From Pseudomonas sp. 6D_7.1_Bac1 (lineage in GTDB: Bacteria; Pseudomonadota; Gammaproteobacteria; Pseudomonadales; Pseudomonadaceae), in NCBI RefSeq assembly GCF_025465945.1, contig NZ_JANLNW010000004.1:1-64000 (forward strand): 64,000 nucleotides of DNA. The letters are read 5' to 3'. Made by a program: the position numbers and the translations under genes. The notes under the pieces were generated by a model that was given only the letters and a program-made list of their open reading frames with translations, was not told where the DNA came from and ran no database searches. Shown here piece by piece: positions 35,147 through 45,674 of this stretch (position 1 is the stretch's first letter; each line of letters opens with the position of its first letter).

Positions 35147-35232
35147 TCACAGCGGCTACACTCAGGTTTCCGGGACCGGCGCCTGTTCAATTGCGCTACC
35201 GCGACGGTCAACCGTTTCAGGGAGCCTGCTTG

Positions 35233-36663
35233 ATGCCCGCAAGACTCGCCACCGTCCCCCCGCACTTGCCCTCCATCGACAGTCTGCTGCGCAGCCCCGC
35301 GTGCCAACCTCTGGCCGAACGCTATGGCCGCGACGCCTTGCTTGCCACCCTGCGACAGTTGCTCGATGACCTGCGCGAACCGGTTCAACGGGGCCAGCTT
35401 GACGCCATTGAGCTCACGGCTCAGGTATTGGCGGGGAGGGCCGGCGAGCGTCTGGCAACCCAACACCGCAGTCGGGTGCGACGGGTGTTCAACCTCACCG
35501 GCACGGTGCTGCATACCAATCTTGGTCGGGCGCTGTTGCCTGAGGACGCGATCGAAGCAGTGCAACAGGCTGCCCGCTATCCGCTCAATCTTGAATTCGA
35601 CCTGGAAAGTGGCAAGCGCGGTGACCGCGACGACCTGATCGAAGACCTGATACGCGAGCTGACCGGTGCTGAAGCGGTGACGGTGGTCAACAACAATGCT
35701 GCCGCCGTGTTGCTCGCGCTCAACAGTCTGGGGGCGCGCAAAGAGGGCATCATTTCCCGTGGCGAACTGATCGAAATCGGCGGTGCGTTTCGCATCCCCG
35801 ACATCATGGCTCGGGCCGGGGTCAAACTGCATGAAGTCGGCACCACCAACCGCACCCATGCCCGCGACTATGAATCCGCCATCGGCCCACGCAGTGGTTT
35901 GTTGATGCGCGTACACACCAGCAATTACAGCATTCAGGGCTTTACGGCCCAGGTACCGACCGCCGAACTGGCGCAACTGGCCCACCGGCACGGACTGCCA
36001 TTGCTTGAAGACTTGGGCAGCGGCAGTTTGTTGGACCTGACCCGTTGGGGCCTGCCGGCCGAACCTACGGTGCGCCAGGCCCTGACCGACGGGGCCGATA
36101 TCGTCACCTTCAGCGGTGACAAGTTGCTGGGTGGTCCCCAGGCGGGATTGATTGTCGGTCGCAAGGACCTGATTGCCCGGATCAAGAAGAACCCGCTCAA
36201 ACGGGCCTTGCGGGTGGACAAGCTGACCCTGGCCGCCCTCGAAGCCGTGCTGGGGCTGTACCGTGACCCGGATCGGTTGGCCGAACGCTTGCCCAGCCTG
36301 CGCCTGCTCACTCGGCCGCAAGCCGATATCCTTGCTCAAGTCGAACGCTTGCGTCCGCTGCTGGCGCACGTGTTGGGCGACGGTTGGAGGGTGGCCGCGT
36401 TGCCGGCACTGGGCATGATCGGCAGCGGCAGCCAACCGGTGGCCCGGTTGCCAAGTGCCGCCCTGTGCCTGCGCCCGCAGGTGCCGAAGCGGTTGCGGGG
36501 ACGGCAACTGCATGGCCTGGAAGCAGCCTTGCGGGCCTTGCCCATCCCCGTGATCGGTCGTATCGACGACGATGCCCTGTGGCTGGACCTGCGGCAACTG
36601 GACGACGAGGCGGCCTGGCTCGCTCAACTGGACCTGATGCAAGGGGCGGGGGAGGCAAGGTGA
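35233..36663 (+). CDS. selA: L-seryl-tRNA(Sec) selenium transferase
   Basis: 476 residues from ATG 35233 (GGAG ~8 nt upstream); a longer TTG frame overlaps the fdhE end without a good ribosome site. PLP enzyme of the SelA family: [47 protein letters not shown], and the PLP lysine at about residue 297 in [12 protein letters not shown]. It converts Ser-tRNA(Sec) to Sec-tRNA(Sec) with selenophosphate. It overlaps selB by 4 nt. Confidence 0.96.
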   Translation: MPARLATVPPHLPSIDSLLRSPACQPLAERYGRDALLATLRQLLDDLREPVQRGQLDAIELTAQVLAGRAGERLATQHRSRVRRVFNLTGTVLHTNLGRALLPEDAIEAVQQAARYPLNLEFDLESGKRGDRDDLIEDLIRELTGAEAVTVVNNNAAAVLLALNSLGARKEGIISRGELIEIGGAFRIPDIMARAGVKLHEVGTTNRTHARDYESAIGPRSGLLMRVHTSNYSIQGFTAQVPTAELAQLAHRHGLPLLEDLGSGSLLDLTRWGLPAEPTVRQALTDGADIVTFSGDKLLGGPQAGLIVGRKDLIARIKKNPLKRALRVDKLTLAALEAVLGLYRDPDRLAERLPSLRLLTRPQADILAQVERLRPLLAHVLGDGWRVAALPALGMIGSGSQPVARLPSAALCLRPQVPKRLRGRQLHGLEAALRALPIPVIGRIDDDALWLDLRQLDDEAAWLAQLDLMQGAGEAR

Positions 36664-38579
36664 TCGTCGGCACCGCCGGACACATCGACCATGGCAAAAC
36701 AGCGTTGCTCAAGGCCCTGACGGGGCAGGCCGGTGACCGTCGCCGGGAAGAACGCGAACGCGGCATCACTATCGACCTGGGTTTCCTTTACGCGCCGCTG
36801 GAACCCGGGGCGGCCCTGACCGGCTTTATCGACGTACCGGGTCACGAGCGCTTCATCCACAACATGCTCGCTGGCGCCCAGGGCATTGACCTGGTGTTGC
36901 TGGTGGTGGCTGCCGATGACGGGGTCATGCCCCAGACCTGCGAGCATTTGGCGATCGTCGAGCTACTGGGTATCCCCCAGGCACTGGTAGCGATCAGCAA
37001 ATGCGACCGGGTCGAACCGGCACGGGTGCAATCGGTAAAAAGCCAGGTCGCGGCATTACTACAACCTGGGCCCTATTGCGGCGCGGCTCAGTTCGCCGTG
37101 TCGAGCCTGACCGGGGAGGGCATCGAGGCTCTGCGCCAAGCATTGTTGGCCGCTCAGCGTGAGGTCCGGCAGCGCAGCGCCTGCGGCGGATTCCGTCTGG
37201 CAATCGACCGCGCCTTCAGCGTAGCCGGAGCGGGTATTGTGGTCACCGGCACGGCCCTGGCCGGGCAGGTGAAGGTGGGCGACACCCTCCTGTTGGGCCA
37301 GGCTGGCAAGCCTGTGCGGGTGCGTGGTTTGCATGCGCAGAACCACGTCGCCGTCGAGGCTTGGGGCGGTCAGCGAGTGGCGTTGAACCTGAGTGCCGAG
37401 CGACTGGCCCTGGAACAGATCCATCGTGGCGACTGGTTGCTGGCCGAGTGGCTGTTCGCGCCTACGCAGCGCCTGGACATCGAGATGCAGTTGCTGGCCA
37501 GCGAACCATGCGCCTTCGAGCATTTCACCCCCGTCCATGTGCATCTGGGGACTCAGAATGTCACTGCACGGATCGCACTGCTGCAAGGCACACGCCTGGT
37601 GCCGGGTGAGCGGATGTTCGCGCAACTGTTGCTGAACACGCCGTTGCAGGCGGTGCATGGCGACCGCCTGGTTCTGCGTGACCAGAGCGCCCGGCGCACC
37701 CTCGGCGGCGGCCGGGTGCTTGACCCGTTTGCACCGGCCCGCCAGCGTCGCAGTCCGAGCAGGCTGGCGCAGTTGCAGACCCTGGCCGCAAGCGAAAGTC
37801 TGGAGCAGATACTGCCGGTGCTGCTTGCCAACAGTGACACCGGGCTCGACCCGCTGCGCCTGGAGCGCCAGTTCAATCGCCTGCGCAGCACCTGGCAATT
37901 GCCGGCAGATGTTCGTGTCATTGCTACGCGCCAAGGTCCGTTATTGTTCAACACCGTACGGTGGGAGGCGCTGAAAGCTGCGTTGCTGGAGCACCTGGCG
38001 CGCTTTCATCAAGGTGAACCGGACGAACTGGGACCCGACCGGGATCGCTTGCGCCGGTTCGCGGCCACGTCGCTGGAGCGACCGACATTCATCAGCCTGC
38101 TCGACGAACTGCTGTCCAGCGGCGCCATTGCAGCCAGTGGACCGTGGCTGCACTTACCCGAACACCGGGTGCGACTGAGTGAGGAGGACGAGGCCCTGTG
38201 GCAACGGTTGCAGCCATTGTTCGAACAGACTGGCTTCGACCCACCCTGGGTCCGCAACCTGGCCAGCACTTTGGGTTGTGACGAAGCGGCTGTGCGCTTG
38301 CTGCTGCGCAAGATGGCCAGATTAGGGCGCGTTCACCAAGTCGTTCGTGACCTGTTTTACCCTGACACTACGGTGCGCGAATTGGTGGCTATGCTGTTGC
38401 AACTGGTCGCCGACAACCCGGTGATTCAGGCGGCGGCGTTTCGCGACAAAGTAGGCATCGGCCGCAAACGCAGCATCCAGATACTCGAGTTCTTCGACCG
38501 GATCGGCTTGACCCGGCGGTTTGGCGACCAGCGTCGTATTCGTGCAGACAATGCTCTGGCACAGCGACCCGAGGACTGA
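36660..38579 (+). CDS. selB: Selenocysteine-specific elongation factor
   Basis: 639 residues from a GTG start at 36660 overlapping the selA stop (GTGA). The N-terminus is an EF-Tu-like GTPase: [44 protein letters not shown]. The C-terminal ~270 residues form the winged-helix array that binds SECIS, ending in [22 protein letters not shown]. It brings Sec-tRNA to the UGA codon of fdnG. Confidence 0.96.
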   Translation: MIVGTAGHIDHGKTALLKALTGQAGDRRREERERGITIDLGFLYAPLEPGAALTGFIDVPGHERFIHNMLAGAQGIDLVLLVVAADDGVMPQTCEHLAIVELLGIPQALVAISKCDRVEPARVQSVKSQVAALLQPGPYCGAAQFAVSSLTGEGIEALRQALLAAQREVRQRSACGGFRLAIDRAFSVAGAGIVVTGTALAGQVKVGDTLLLGQAGKPVRVRGLHAQNHVAVEAWGGQRVALNLSAERLALEQIHRGDWLLAEWLFAPTQRLDIEMQLLASEPCAFEHFTPVHVHLGTQNVTARIALLQGTRLVPGERMFAQLLLNTPLQAVHGDRLVLRDQSARRTLGGGRVLDPFAPARQRRSPSRLAQLQTLAASESLEQILPVLLANSDTGLDPLRLERQFNRLRSTWQLPADVRVIATRQGPLLFNTVRWEALKAALLEHLARFHQGEPDELGPDRDRLRRFAATSLERPTFISLLDELLSSGAIAASGPWLHLPEHRVRLSEEDEALWQRLQPLFEQTGFDPPWVRNLASTLGCDEAAVRLLLRKMARLGRVHQVVRDLFYPDTTVRELVAMLLQLVADNPVIQAAAFRDKVGIGRKRSIQILEFFDRIGLTRRFGDQRRIRADNALAQRPED

Positions 38580-38585
38580 CTTCAA

Positions 38586-38681
38586 GGAAGGCAATCGCGT
38601 CCGGTGGCGCGGCCGGGCTTCAAACCCGGTTGGGGGCGGCAACCGCTCCCGGGCGGGTTCGACTCCCGCTGCCTTCCGCCA
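38586..38681 (+). tRNA. selC: tRNA-Sec (anticodon UCA)
   Basis: 96 nt including an encoded CCA. The 8-bp acceptor stem GGAAGGCA/TGCCTTCC, anticodon stem-loop CCGGGCTTCAAACCCGG with UCA, long variable arm, and T-arm GCGGGTTCGACTCCCGC are all present. The long acceptor stem and large extra arm are typical for tRNA-Sec. It starts 6 nt after the selB stop, so it is probably processed from the same transcript. Confidence 0.97.
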
Positions 38682-38884
38682 TTTCCTGTAGCAATCAACT
38701 CATCTCTCGACACAACGTTAAGTTTTTTCTTCGGCCTGTGCTGAGGGGGGCAAGTGACTGCCGTTCCTACCGCACCCGTCCAGAGTCTGGATAAATCACG
38801 CTCATCGGGGACGGAAAAATCACTCGCAGAAACAATTTGTATTAAAAAAATCCAGGCGCTAAGATGCGCCCGAATTCGCTAGTC

Positions 38885-38903
38885 GTTCTCATTACCATTC
38901 TCA
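38885..38903. promoter_or_regulatory. Fur box ahead of the OprB/iron-transport genes
   Basis: The minus strand reads TGAGAATGGTAATGAGAAC: three hexamers close to GATAAT (GAGAAT, GGTAAT, GAGAAC). It lies 71-90 nt before the porin start, where Fur would block the promoter. The rest of the 38682-38974 gap shows nothing else I can name. Confidence 0.72.
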
Positions 38904-38974
38904 TGCGATACCTATTCGTAGCTGCGATCGAGCGAGCTGCGGGGTAGGGAAGGCCAAAGGATACGGAGTTATAG

Positions 38975-40459
38975 ATGCGGGCAATGTCGTACCATCGATC
39001 AAAACCGAGCCGAGCTCTTGCCACAGCCATTACCTGCTCGTTGGCTTGGCTATGGGTCAGCCCTGCTTTTGCAGCGCAAGCAGAATCTGCCGGCACTCCG
39101 TCAGTGGTGGCCGACGATATCAACCCCGTTGACCTGCCCGAAGCTGATCTGGCCATCAAGGCCGCGCCAGCCGACCAGTGGACCGGTTTCTGGACTCGCC
39201 AAAATATGCTCGGCGATATCGGCGGGTTGCGCTCGGCCCTCGCGGGTTATGGCGTGACCCTGGCGCTGACGGAAACCAGCGAATACCTGAACAATGCCAA
39301 GGGCGGCTTGAAGCGCGGTGGGGACTACGACGGTCTCACGACCATGACGCTGAAGCTCGACACCCTCAAGCTCTTCGGCCTGGCAGGCGGCACCCTCAAC
39401 ATCAGTGCAGTGAACATTCACGGGCGTAACCTGAGCGCGGACAAGCTGGGCACCCTGCAAACCGCCAGCGGCATCGAGGCGGACACCGGTACCCGTCTGT
39501 GGGAAGCCTGGTATCAGCAGAAATTCCTCGATGAGACCCTGGACGTCCGGGCCGGGCAGCAGAGCATCGACCAGGAGTTCATGGTCAGCCAGTACGCCAG
39601 TACCTTCGTCAACACCATGTTCGGCTGGCCGGCGGTGCCGTCCTACGACATGCCGGCCGGTGGCCCCGCCTACCCGTTGTCCGCATTGGGGATACGCCTG
39701 CGTGCTCATCCGACCGATGCGATCACCGTACTCGCGGGCGTCTACGACGGTAACCCGGCCGGCACCAACGACGGTGATCCACAACGGCAAAACGCCCACG
39801 GCACCAACTTCGATCTGCATACCGGCGCGCTGTACATTGCCGAGTTGCAGTACGGCGTCAACCAAGCCTCGCTGGGTCAAACGGAGACGGCCAACGCCGG
39901 CCTGCCGGGCACCTACAAACTGGGCGCCTGGTACAACACGCAGAACTTCGCCGACCAGCGCTACGGCACCGACGGGCTGTCGCTCGCCGATCCGGCCAGC
40001 AATGGTGATCCGACCCAGCATTCGGGTAACTACAGCGTCTATGCCGTGGCCGACCAGATGGTCTGGCGCCAGGCCGCAGACAGCGCGCGTTCGGTGGGCG
40101 TGTTTGCCCGGGTCATGGAGGCGCCGGGCGATCGCAACCTGATCGGTTTCAGTGCCAATGCCGGGGTAACCCTTACCGCCCCATTCGCAGGGCGCGACAC
40201 CGATACGGTCAGCCTGGGCATGGGTTATTCCAAGGTCGGGAGCCATGTTCGTGGGCTGGATATCGATGCCGATAACCGGGTGCGTAACGGCGAAACCTAT
40301 GTGGAAGCGACCTATCAGTATCAGTTGACACCCTGGTGGCAACTGCAACCGGACGTTCAGTACACGATCAACCCTGGCGCAGGCCAGAGCCCGAACGATT
40401 CGACACAACGACTCGGCAACACCCTGGTATGGGGTTTACGCACCAACATCACGCTCTAA
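38975..40459 (+). CDS. OprB-family carbohydrate-selective-type porin
   Basis: 494 residues with signal peptide (ALATAITCSLAWLWVSPAFA). OprB family features: WTGFWTRQNMLGDIGGLRSALAGYGVTLALTETSEYLNN near residue 70, RLWEAWYQQKFLDETLDVRAGQQSIDQEF, and a C-terminal barrel end WGLRTNITL. OprB porins usually carry sugars, yet this one is first in an iron-transport cluster behind a Fur box, so it may admit iron chelates such as citrate; that is inference. GGAG lies 6 nt before ATG. Confidence 0.88.
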   Translation: MRAMSYHRSKPSRALATAITCSLAWLWVSPAFAAQAESAGTPSVVADDINPVDLPEADLAIKAAPADQWTGFWTRQNMLGDIGGLRSALAGYGVTLALTETSEYLNNAKGGLKRGGDYDGLTTMTLKLDTLKLFGLAGGTLNISAVNIHGRNLSADKLGTLQTASGIEADTGTRLWEAWYQQKFLDETLDVRAGQQSIDQEFMVSQYASTFVNTMFGWPAVPSYDMPAGGPAYPLSALGIRLRAHPTDAITVLAGVYDGNPAGTNDGDPQRQNAHGTNFDLHTGALYIAELQYGVNQASLGQTETANAGLPGTYKLGAWYNTQNFADQRYGTDGLSLADPASNGDPTQHSGNYSVYAVADQMVWRQAADSARSVGVFARVMEAPGDRNLIGFSANAGVTLTAPFAGRDTDTVSLGMGYSKVGSHVRGLDIDADNRVRNGETYVEATYQYQLTPWWQLQPDVQYTINPGAGQSPNDSTQRLGNTLVWGLRTNITL

Positions 40460-40537
40460 GCCGAGCAGGGTGGAGCGCTTGTTTTATTTTGCCCTGTCAA
40501 ACAGGGCCTGATGAGTTCGAGATATTAGGAGTATTGC

Positions 40538-41677
40538 ATGACGCATTTGAGCTTGCCGCGCCTGGGCAAAGGCATGGTGGCGTTAGCCACGCTGTTTGCC
40601 GTTAACGCCAGCATGGTGGTGCACGCAGATGAGCCGCAGGGCTTTTTGCAGAACATCCATAAGCACATCACCCTGACTTCCACGGTCCCGGATAATGGCG
40701 ATCAGAACCCGTACGCCATTGCAGTGGCGCCGGTTTCCGCAGGGAAAATCCAGAAGGGTGATGTGCTGGTTGATAACTTCAACAACGCCGCCAACCTGCA
40801 GGGTGTCGGCACGACCATTGTCGATTACAACCCGACCACCAGGCAGATGTCGTTGTTTGCCCAATTGCCCCATGACTTGCCTCAGTGCCCGGGGGGCGTA
40901 GGCCTCAGTACAGCGATGACCATGCTCAAGAGTGGTTGGGTGATCGTCGGCAGTACACCAAGCAATGACGGGACCACCGACACCAAGGGCGCGGGGTGCC
41001 TGGTGGTGCTCGACCCGAACGGCAAGGTCGTCGATGTCTGGTCCGGCCCGAACATCAACGATCCCTGGGGCAACATGGCGGTGATCGACAACGGCTCTAC
41101 CGCGACGTTGTTTGTCAGCAATGCGGGCTTTGGTCTCGGCAGCGCCAAAGGGACTCCACCGGTGGTGATGCAGTCCACGGTATTGCGCCTGGACCTGTCG
41201 ATCCCGGAGGGCAAACCACCGGTGATCAACAGCCAGACCGTCGTCGGCAGCGGTTTCAGCGCACAGGCTGACAAAGGCGTGTTTCTTGTCGGACCTACAG
41301 GCCTGGCGATGGGCAAGGACGACAAATTGTACGTCTCTGATACGCTCGCCAACCGCATCAGCGAAATCTGGGATGCCACGACCCGTACCACCAGCGCGGG
41401 TGTCGGCCGCACGCTGACCAAGGATGGGATGTTACTGCGTCCGCTGGCGATGGCCACCGCACCTAATGGCCATCTGTTGGTGACCAACGGCCTGAACGGC
41501 AAGGTGGTGGAGATCGACCCGCAAAGCGGTAAGCAACTCTATGCCCAGTGGATCGACGCCAACAAAGCACAAACACCGCCAGGCAATGGCGACTTGTTCG
41601 GCATTGCCATGACGCCCGCTGGTGACGGTTTCTACTACGTGGAAGACGACGTGAACATGCTGGTCCTGGCCAAATGA
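40538..41677 (+). CDS. Exported NHL/SMP-30-like beta-propeller protein
   Basis: 379 residues with a signal peptide ending near SMVVHADEP. Repeated propeller blades are visible, such as GLAMGKDDKLYVSDTLANRI, LAMATAPNGHLLVTNGLNG and GIAMTPAGDGFYYVEDD. It probably acts in the periplasm; no enzyme activity can be named. AGGAG before the ATG gives a strong start. Its stop overlaps the DyP gene (ATGA), so it belongs with the iron genes, perhaps as a binding partner of DyP or the porin. Confidence 0.83.
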   Translation: MTHLSLPRLGKGMVALATLFAVNASMVVHADEPQGFLQNIHKHITLTSTVPDNGDQNPYAIAVAPVSAGKIQKGDVLVDNFNNAANLQGVGTTIVDYNPTTRQMSLFAQLPHDLPQCPGGVGLSTAMTMLKSGWVIVGSTPSNDGTTDTKGAGCLVVLDPNGKVVDVWSGPNINDPWGNMAVIDNGSTATLFVSNAGFGLGSAKGTPPVVMQSTVLRLDLSIPEGKPPVINSQTVVGSGFSAQADKGVFLVGPTGLAMGKDDKLYVSDTLANRISEIWDATTRTTSAGVGRTLTKDGMLLRPLAMATAPNGHLLVTNGLNGKVVEIDPQSGKQLYAQWIDANKAQTPPGNGDLFGIAMTPAGDGFYYVEDDVNMLVLAK

Positions 41678-42978
41678 GCCAGTACGACTCCAGCACGCCC
41701 GGTCTGTCTCGGCGCGGCTTCTTGAGCGCTGCCGGCAGTCTGGCCGTTGCCGCGGGTGCGATCGGGACCAGCGGTGTGGCCGCTGCAGAAAGCCTGGCCA
41801 AGAGTCACCGTCCCGCCAGCGCAAAGCCCATGGTTGAACCCTTCTTTGGCGTGCATCAGGGCGGAATCTTGACGCCGCAGCAAACGCACTCCATTTTTGC
41901 CGCGTTCGATCTTGAAACCAGCGCACGGGCGGATGTTATCGCGCTGTTGAAGCGCTGGACCGACGCGGCCAACCGTATGAGCCGTGGTGAATCCGCGCAG
42001 CCGCTGAACAAACCCAAGGATGCTGCACCTCTTGATGGTGGCTCGGCGGCGGGGCTTACACCTGCTCGCTTGACCCTTACTTTTGGCTTTGGGCCGGGGC
42101 TGTTCATCCGCGACGGCGCGGACCGCTACGGTCTGGCGGCGCGCCGCCCGGAAGCGCTGGTCGACTTGCCGAAATTCAATGGCGACCAGCTGATTGCGGA
42201 AAAATCGGGTGGAGACCTGAGCATTCAGGCCTGTGCCGATGATCCGCAAGTGGCATTCCATGCGCTGCGCGAGTTGGTCAGCCTGGCAAGTGGCGTCGCC
42301 TCGATCAAGTGGATGCAGTCCGGCTTCGCCAGTCCACCGGCGGCAGGCGGCACCGGTCGCAATTTGATGGGATTCAAAGACGGCACCAACAATCCTTCCA
42401 CTCAGAGCAGTGATGCGATGAACAAGGTGGTTTGGGCTGGCGATGAAGGCGGCTGGATGAAGGAGGGCTCCTATGTTGTGGTGCGCCGCATTCGCATCGC
42501 ACTTGAGCACTGGGACAAGACAGAGCTTGGTTTTCAGGAGGAAGTCGTCGGCCGCTACAAGGCCAATGGCGCACCGCTGGGCAAGGCCCACGAGTTCGAC
42601 CCTTTAGACTTGAACGCTGAAGACAAGGACGGCAACCCGGTGATCCCGGCCAACGCGCATGCGCGTTTGTCATCCGCCGCGCAAAACGACGGTGCGCAAA
42701 TCCTGCGTCGTGCCTACTCCTATAACGACGGTGTCGGTTTTTATGCCGAGCGTTGGCCGCCATGGCGCCAGGGCATCATGCTGGACGCCGGGTTGTTCTT
42801 CATCGCCTATCAACGCGACCCGCGCACCGGCTTTATCAAGCTCAACAAGAAACTGGCCACCGAAGACATCATGAATCAGTTCACCACCCATGTGGGAAGC
42901 GCGATTTTCGCCTGTCCACCCGGGGTCACAGAGGGTTCGTTCATCGGCGCCAAGTTGTTCGAAGGGCTGGAAGGGTAA
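41674..42978 (+). CDS. efeB: Tat-exported DyP-type peroxidase (EfeB-like)
   Basis: 434 residues. Twin-arginine signal SRRGFLSAAGSLAVAAG. DyP motifs: GFKDGTNNPS with the catalytic Asp near residue 234, and a later proximal-His region ending HVGSAIFACPPG. EfeB-type members oxidise or strip iron from haem-like compounds in the periplasm and accompany iron transporters. It overlaps the propeller gene by 4 nt and precedes the ferric ABC transporter, which agrees with an iron-acquisition role. Confidence 0.92.
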   Translation: MSQYDSSTPGLSRRGFLSAAGSLAVAAGAIGTSGVAAAESLAKSHRPASAKPMVEPFFGVHQGGILTPQQTHSIFAAFDLETSARADVIALLKRWTDAANRMSRGESAQPLNKPKDAAPLDGGSAAGLTPARLTLTFGFGPGLFIRDGADRYGLAARRPEALVDLPKFNGDQLIAEKSGGDLSIQACADDPQVAFHALRELVSLASGVASIKWMQSGFASPPAAGGTGRNLMGFKDGTNNPSTQSSDAMNKVVWAGDEGGWMKEGSYVVVRRIRIALEHWDKTELGFQEEVVGRYKANGAPLGKAHEFDPLDLNAEDKDGNPVIPANAHARLSSAAQNDGAQILRRAYSYNDGVGFYAERWPPWRQGIMLDAGLFFIAYQRDPRTGFIKLNKKLATEDIMNQFTTHVGSAIFACPPGVTEGSFIGAKLFEGLEG

Positions 42979-43058
42979 GGGCTGTTGAGCAGGAGCGCAT
43001 CGTCTATAGAGGATGTGCTCCATAGGCTGTAACCATCGTTGTATTTGGAGCATTGCGA

Positions 43059-44084
43059 ATGTCTTTCAAGGTTTTCAACGGCAAGTTGCCGCGTACTTTC
43101 CAACTCGCTTTCGTGGCTGCTGCGGTACTGGCCTCGGGCATCTCTCAGGCGGCCTCATTGACGCTGTACAGCGCGCAGCATGAGCAGACCGTCAATCTGC
43201 TGGTCAAGGATTTCGAAAAACAGAGCGGTATTTCGGTGAAAGTGCGTACCGGTGAGGGGCCGGAACTGGCGGCGCAACTGCTGGCCGAAGGCAGCGCCTC
43301 ACCAGCCGATGTGTATTTCACCTCGAACTCTCCCGAACTGATGCTGCTGGAAGAAAAGGGCCTGCTGGCGAAAGTGGAGCCAGCCACCTTGTCCACTATC
43401 CCGGCCCGCTACAATTCGCCGAGCGGCGAGTGGGTAGGGGTGGTGGCGCGTGAGAACGTGCTGATCTACAACACCAAGCTGATCAAACCTGCTGAGTTGC
43501 CAACCTCTCTGCTCGACTTGGCCGAGCCAGCCTGGAAAGGCAAGCTGGCCATTGCTCCGTCCGATGGCGATTTTCTGCCACTGGTCAGCGCAGTGCTGGC
43601 GATGAAGGGTGAAGCCGCCACCTTGCAGTGGCTGAAAGGCCTGCGCACCAACGCTCAGATTTTCAACGACAACGAAGGCGTGACCGCTGCCGTCAACCGT
43701 GGCGGGGTCGCTACCGGCATCATCAATAACTACTATTGGGCTCGCCTGCATACCGAACTGGGTGACAAGGGTACGCACAGTGCGCTTTATCACTTTGGTA
43801 ACGCTGATGTCGGCGCGCTGATCAACGTGTCGGGCGTCGCAGTCCTGAAGACCGCACACAACCAGGACGCTTCGCATAAGTTCCTCGCGTACCTGACCAG
43901 CGAGAGCGCTCAACAACTGATGGCGCAAAGCAAGGTGACCTACGAATACCCGCTACGCGCAGGTGTGGCTCCCGACCCTCTGCTCACGCCGTTCAGCCAG
44001 CTTTCACCGCCAGCGCTGGATATGAAAGCGCTGGGTGACGATAGCCACGCTGCCAAGTTGCTGCGTCAGGCCGGCTTGCTGTAA
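43059..44084 (+). CDS. Ferric iron ABC transporter, periplasmic binding protein
   Basis: 341 residues from ATG 43059 (GGAG 8 nt upstream). A signal peptide ending near GISQAAS is followed by LTLYSAQHEQTVNLLVKDFEKQSGI, the start typical of FbpA/FutA proteins. The metal-binding double tyrosine is in NNYYWARLH. It is first of three ABC genes; the permease begins immediately after its stop. Confidence 0.92.
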   Translation: MSFKVFNGKLPRTFQLAFVAAAVLASGISQAASLTLYSAQHEQTVNLLVKDFEKQSGISVKVRTGEGPELAAQLLAEGSASPADVYFTSNSPELMLLEEKGLLAKVEPATLSTIPARYNSPSGEWVGVVARENVLIYNTKLIKPAELPTSLLDLAEPAWKGKLAIAPSDGDFLPLVSAVLAMKGEAATLQWLKGLRTNAQIFNDNEGVTAAVNRGGVATGIINNYYWARLHTELGDKGTHSALYHFGNADVGALINVSGVAVLKTAHNQDASHKFLAYLTSESAQQLMAQSKVTYEYPLRAGVAPDPLLTPFSQLSPPALDMKALGDDSHAAKLLRQAGLL

Positions 44085-45665
44085 ATGGAAAACCTGGCTG
44101 TTGCAGCCAAGTCCGAACGGCGTACGCCGTTCGGGCTTTTTGTCGTTTGTTTCGGTGTGGCGCTGCTGGTGCTGTTGCCGCTTGTCTTCACGCTGAAGCA
44201 GGCGGCAGGCTTCGGATACGATGACGCGATCGAGCTATTGTTTCGCCCTCTCGTCGGGGAGCTGGCCTTCAATACCTTACTCATTGTAGGTACGGCCACT
44301 TTCGCTTCTGCGGTGATCGGTACTGGCGTGGCATGGTTCGTAGAGCGTACACATCTGCCCGGCCGACGTATCTGGGCGGTGCTCGCGGCCGTGCCGCTTG
44401 CCGTTCCGCCCTTCATCACCAGCTACGCGTGGTTATCCTTCAGCCTGTCGTTGCAGGACTTCGCCGGCGCCTTGCTGGTCGTCACCACCGCCTACTTTCC
44501 ACTGGTTTATCTCCCCGTATCCGCTGCGCTCAGGGGCATGGATCCGGCGTTGGAGGAAACCGCCCGCTCACTCGGGCTCGGGCCGTGGAGGTGCTTCTTT
44601 CGCGTGGTGTTGCCGCAGCTCAAACCCGCATTGCTGGGGGGAGTGCTACTGGTTGCCCTCAGCGTATTGTCTGAGTTTGGCGCGTTCGTGCTATTGCGTT
44701 TCCGCACCTTTACCACCGAAATTTACGCCGAGTATCGCGCCAGCTTCGATGGATCCGGTGCGGCCTTGCTTGCTTGCATCCTGATGCTGTTGTGCCTGAT
44801 TTGCCTGGTGGCGGAATTCAAGGTACGCGGACTCACGCGCTACGATCGGCTCGACCGCGGCACGCGCCGATCAGCCATTCGCTACGAACTGGGCTGGGGG
44901 AAATGGCTGGTTTGGACCGGGTTTGCCGGCTTGACGACTGCAACGCTGGGGTTACCGCTAGGTATGATCGGTTACTGGCTGCTGCAACACAGCGAGGCTG
45001 CTGTGACTCCGGTCGAGGTGTCGGTAGAGCAACTGATCAACGCCACCTGTGCTTCTCTCGGGTTTGGCTTGGCCGGGGCGGCACTCACTACTTTGCTGGC
45101 GCTGCCGTTGGGCTTTTTACTGGTGCGCTATCCAGGCCGAATTGCCACTGTGCTCGAACGTATTGCTTATCTGGGACAAGGCGTTCCGGGGATTGTGATC
45201 GCCTTGGCGGTGATTTCGATCTCGATCCATATCATTCAGCCGCTTTACCAGAGTGCTGCGTTGTTGGTGCTCACGTATTCGATCCTGTTCTTACCGTTGG
45301 CACTGGTTGGTGTGCACGCTGCGCTGGTCCAGATCGAACCCCGCCTTGAGGATACGGCCCGCTCGTTGGGCTTAAGCGGGTGGCAAACGGCATGGCGTGT
45401 GATTTTGCCGCTGGCCGGGCCAGGCATCGGTGCTGCTGCGTCGATGGTATTCATCACCATCGTCACAGAGCTGACCGCCACATTATTGCTATCGCCCATT
45501 GGCACGCGGACCCTCGCCACTCAGGTTTGGGTCGATACCTCTGCGTTGGCTTTTGCCGCAGCAGCGCCGTATGCAGCCATGCTGGTCGGTATTTCGCTCT
45601 TTTCCACCTGGCTGCTGATGTCGCTGTTCGGCAAATCGGCAGTACTGGGTAGTATCCAACCATAG
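44085..45665 (+). CDS. Ferric iron ABC transporter permease
   Basis: 526 residues, a fused double permease (FbpB type) with about 12 hydrophobic helices. Two EAA-type loops are visible: EETARSLGLGPWRCFFRVVLPQLKP and EDTARSLGLSGWQTAWRVILPLAGP. ATG follows the binding-protein stop without a gap, so translation is coupled. Works with the ATPase at 45675. Confidence 0.93.
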   Translation: MENLAVAAKSERRTPFGLFVVCFGVALLVLLPLVFTLKQAAGFGYDDAIELLFRPLVGELAFNTLLIVGTATFASAVIGTGVAWFVERTHLPGRRIWAVLAAVPLAVPPFITSYAWLSFSLSLQDFAGALLVVTTAYFPLVYLPVSAALRGMDPALEETARSLGLGPWRCFFRVVLPQLKPALLGGVLLVALSVLSEFGAFVLLRFRTFTTEIYAEYRASFDGSGAALLACILMLLCLICLVAEFKVRGLTRYDRLDRGTRRSAIRYELGWGKWLVWTGFAGLTTATLGLPLGMIGYWLLQHSEAAVTPVEVSVEQLINATCASLGFGLAGAALTTLLALPLGFLLVRYPGRIATVLERIAYLGQGVPGIVIALAVISISIHIIQPLYQSAALLVLTYSILFLPLALVGVHAALVQIEPRLEDTARSLGLSGWQTAWRVILPLAGPGIGAAASMVFITIVTELTATLLLSPIGTRTLATQVWVDTSALAFAAAAPYAAMLVGISLFSTWLLMSLFGKSAVLGSIQP

Positions 45666-45674
45666 GCATCGATC

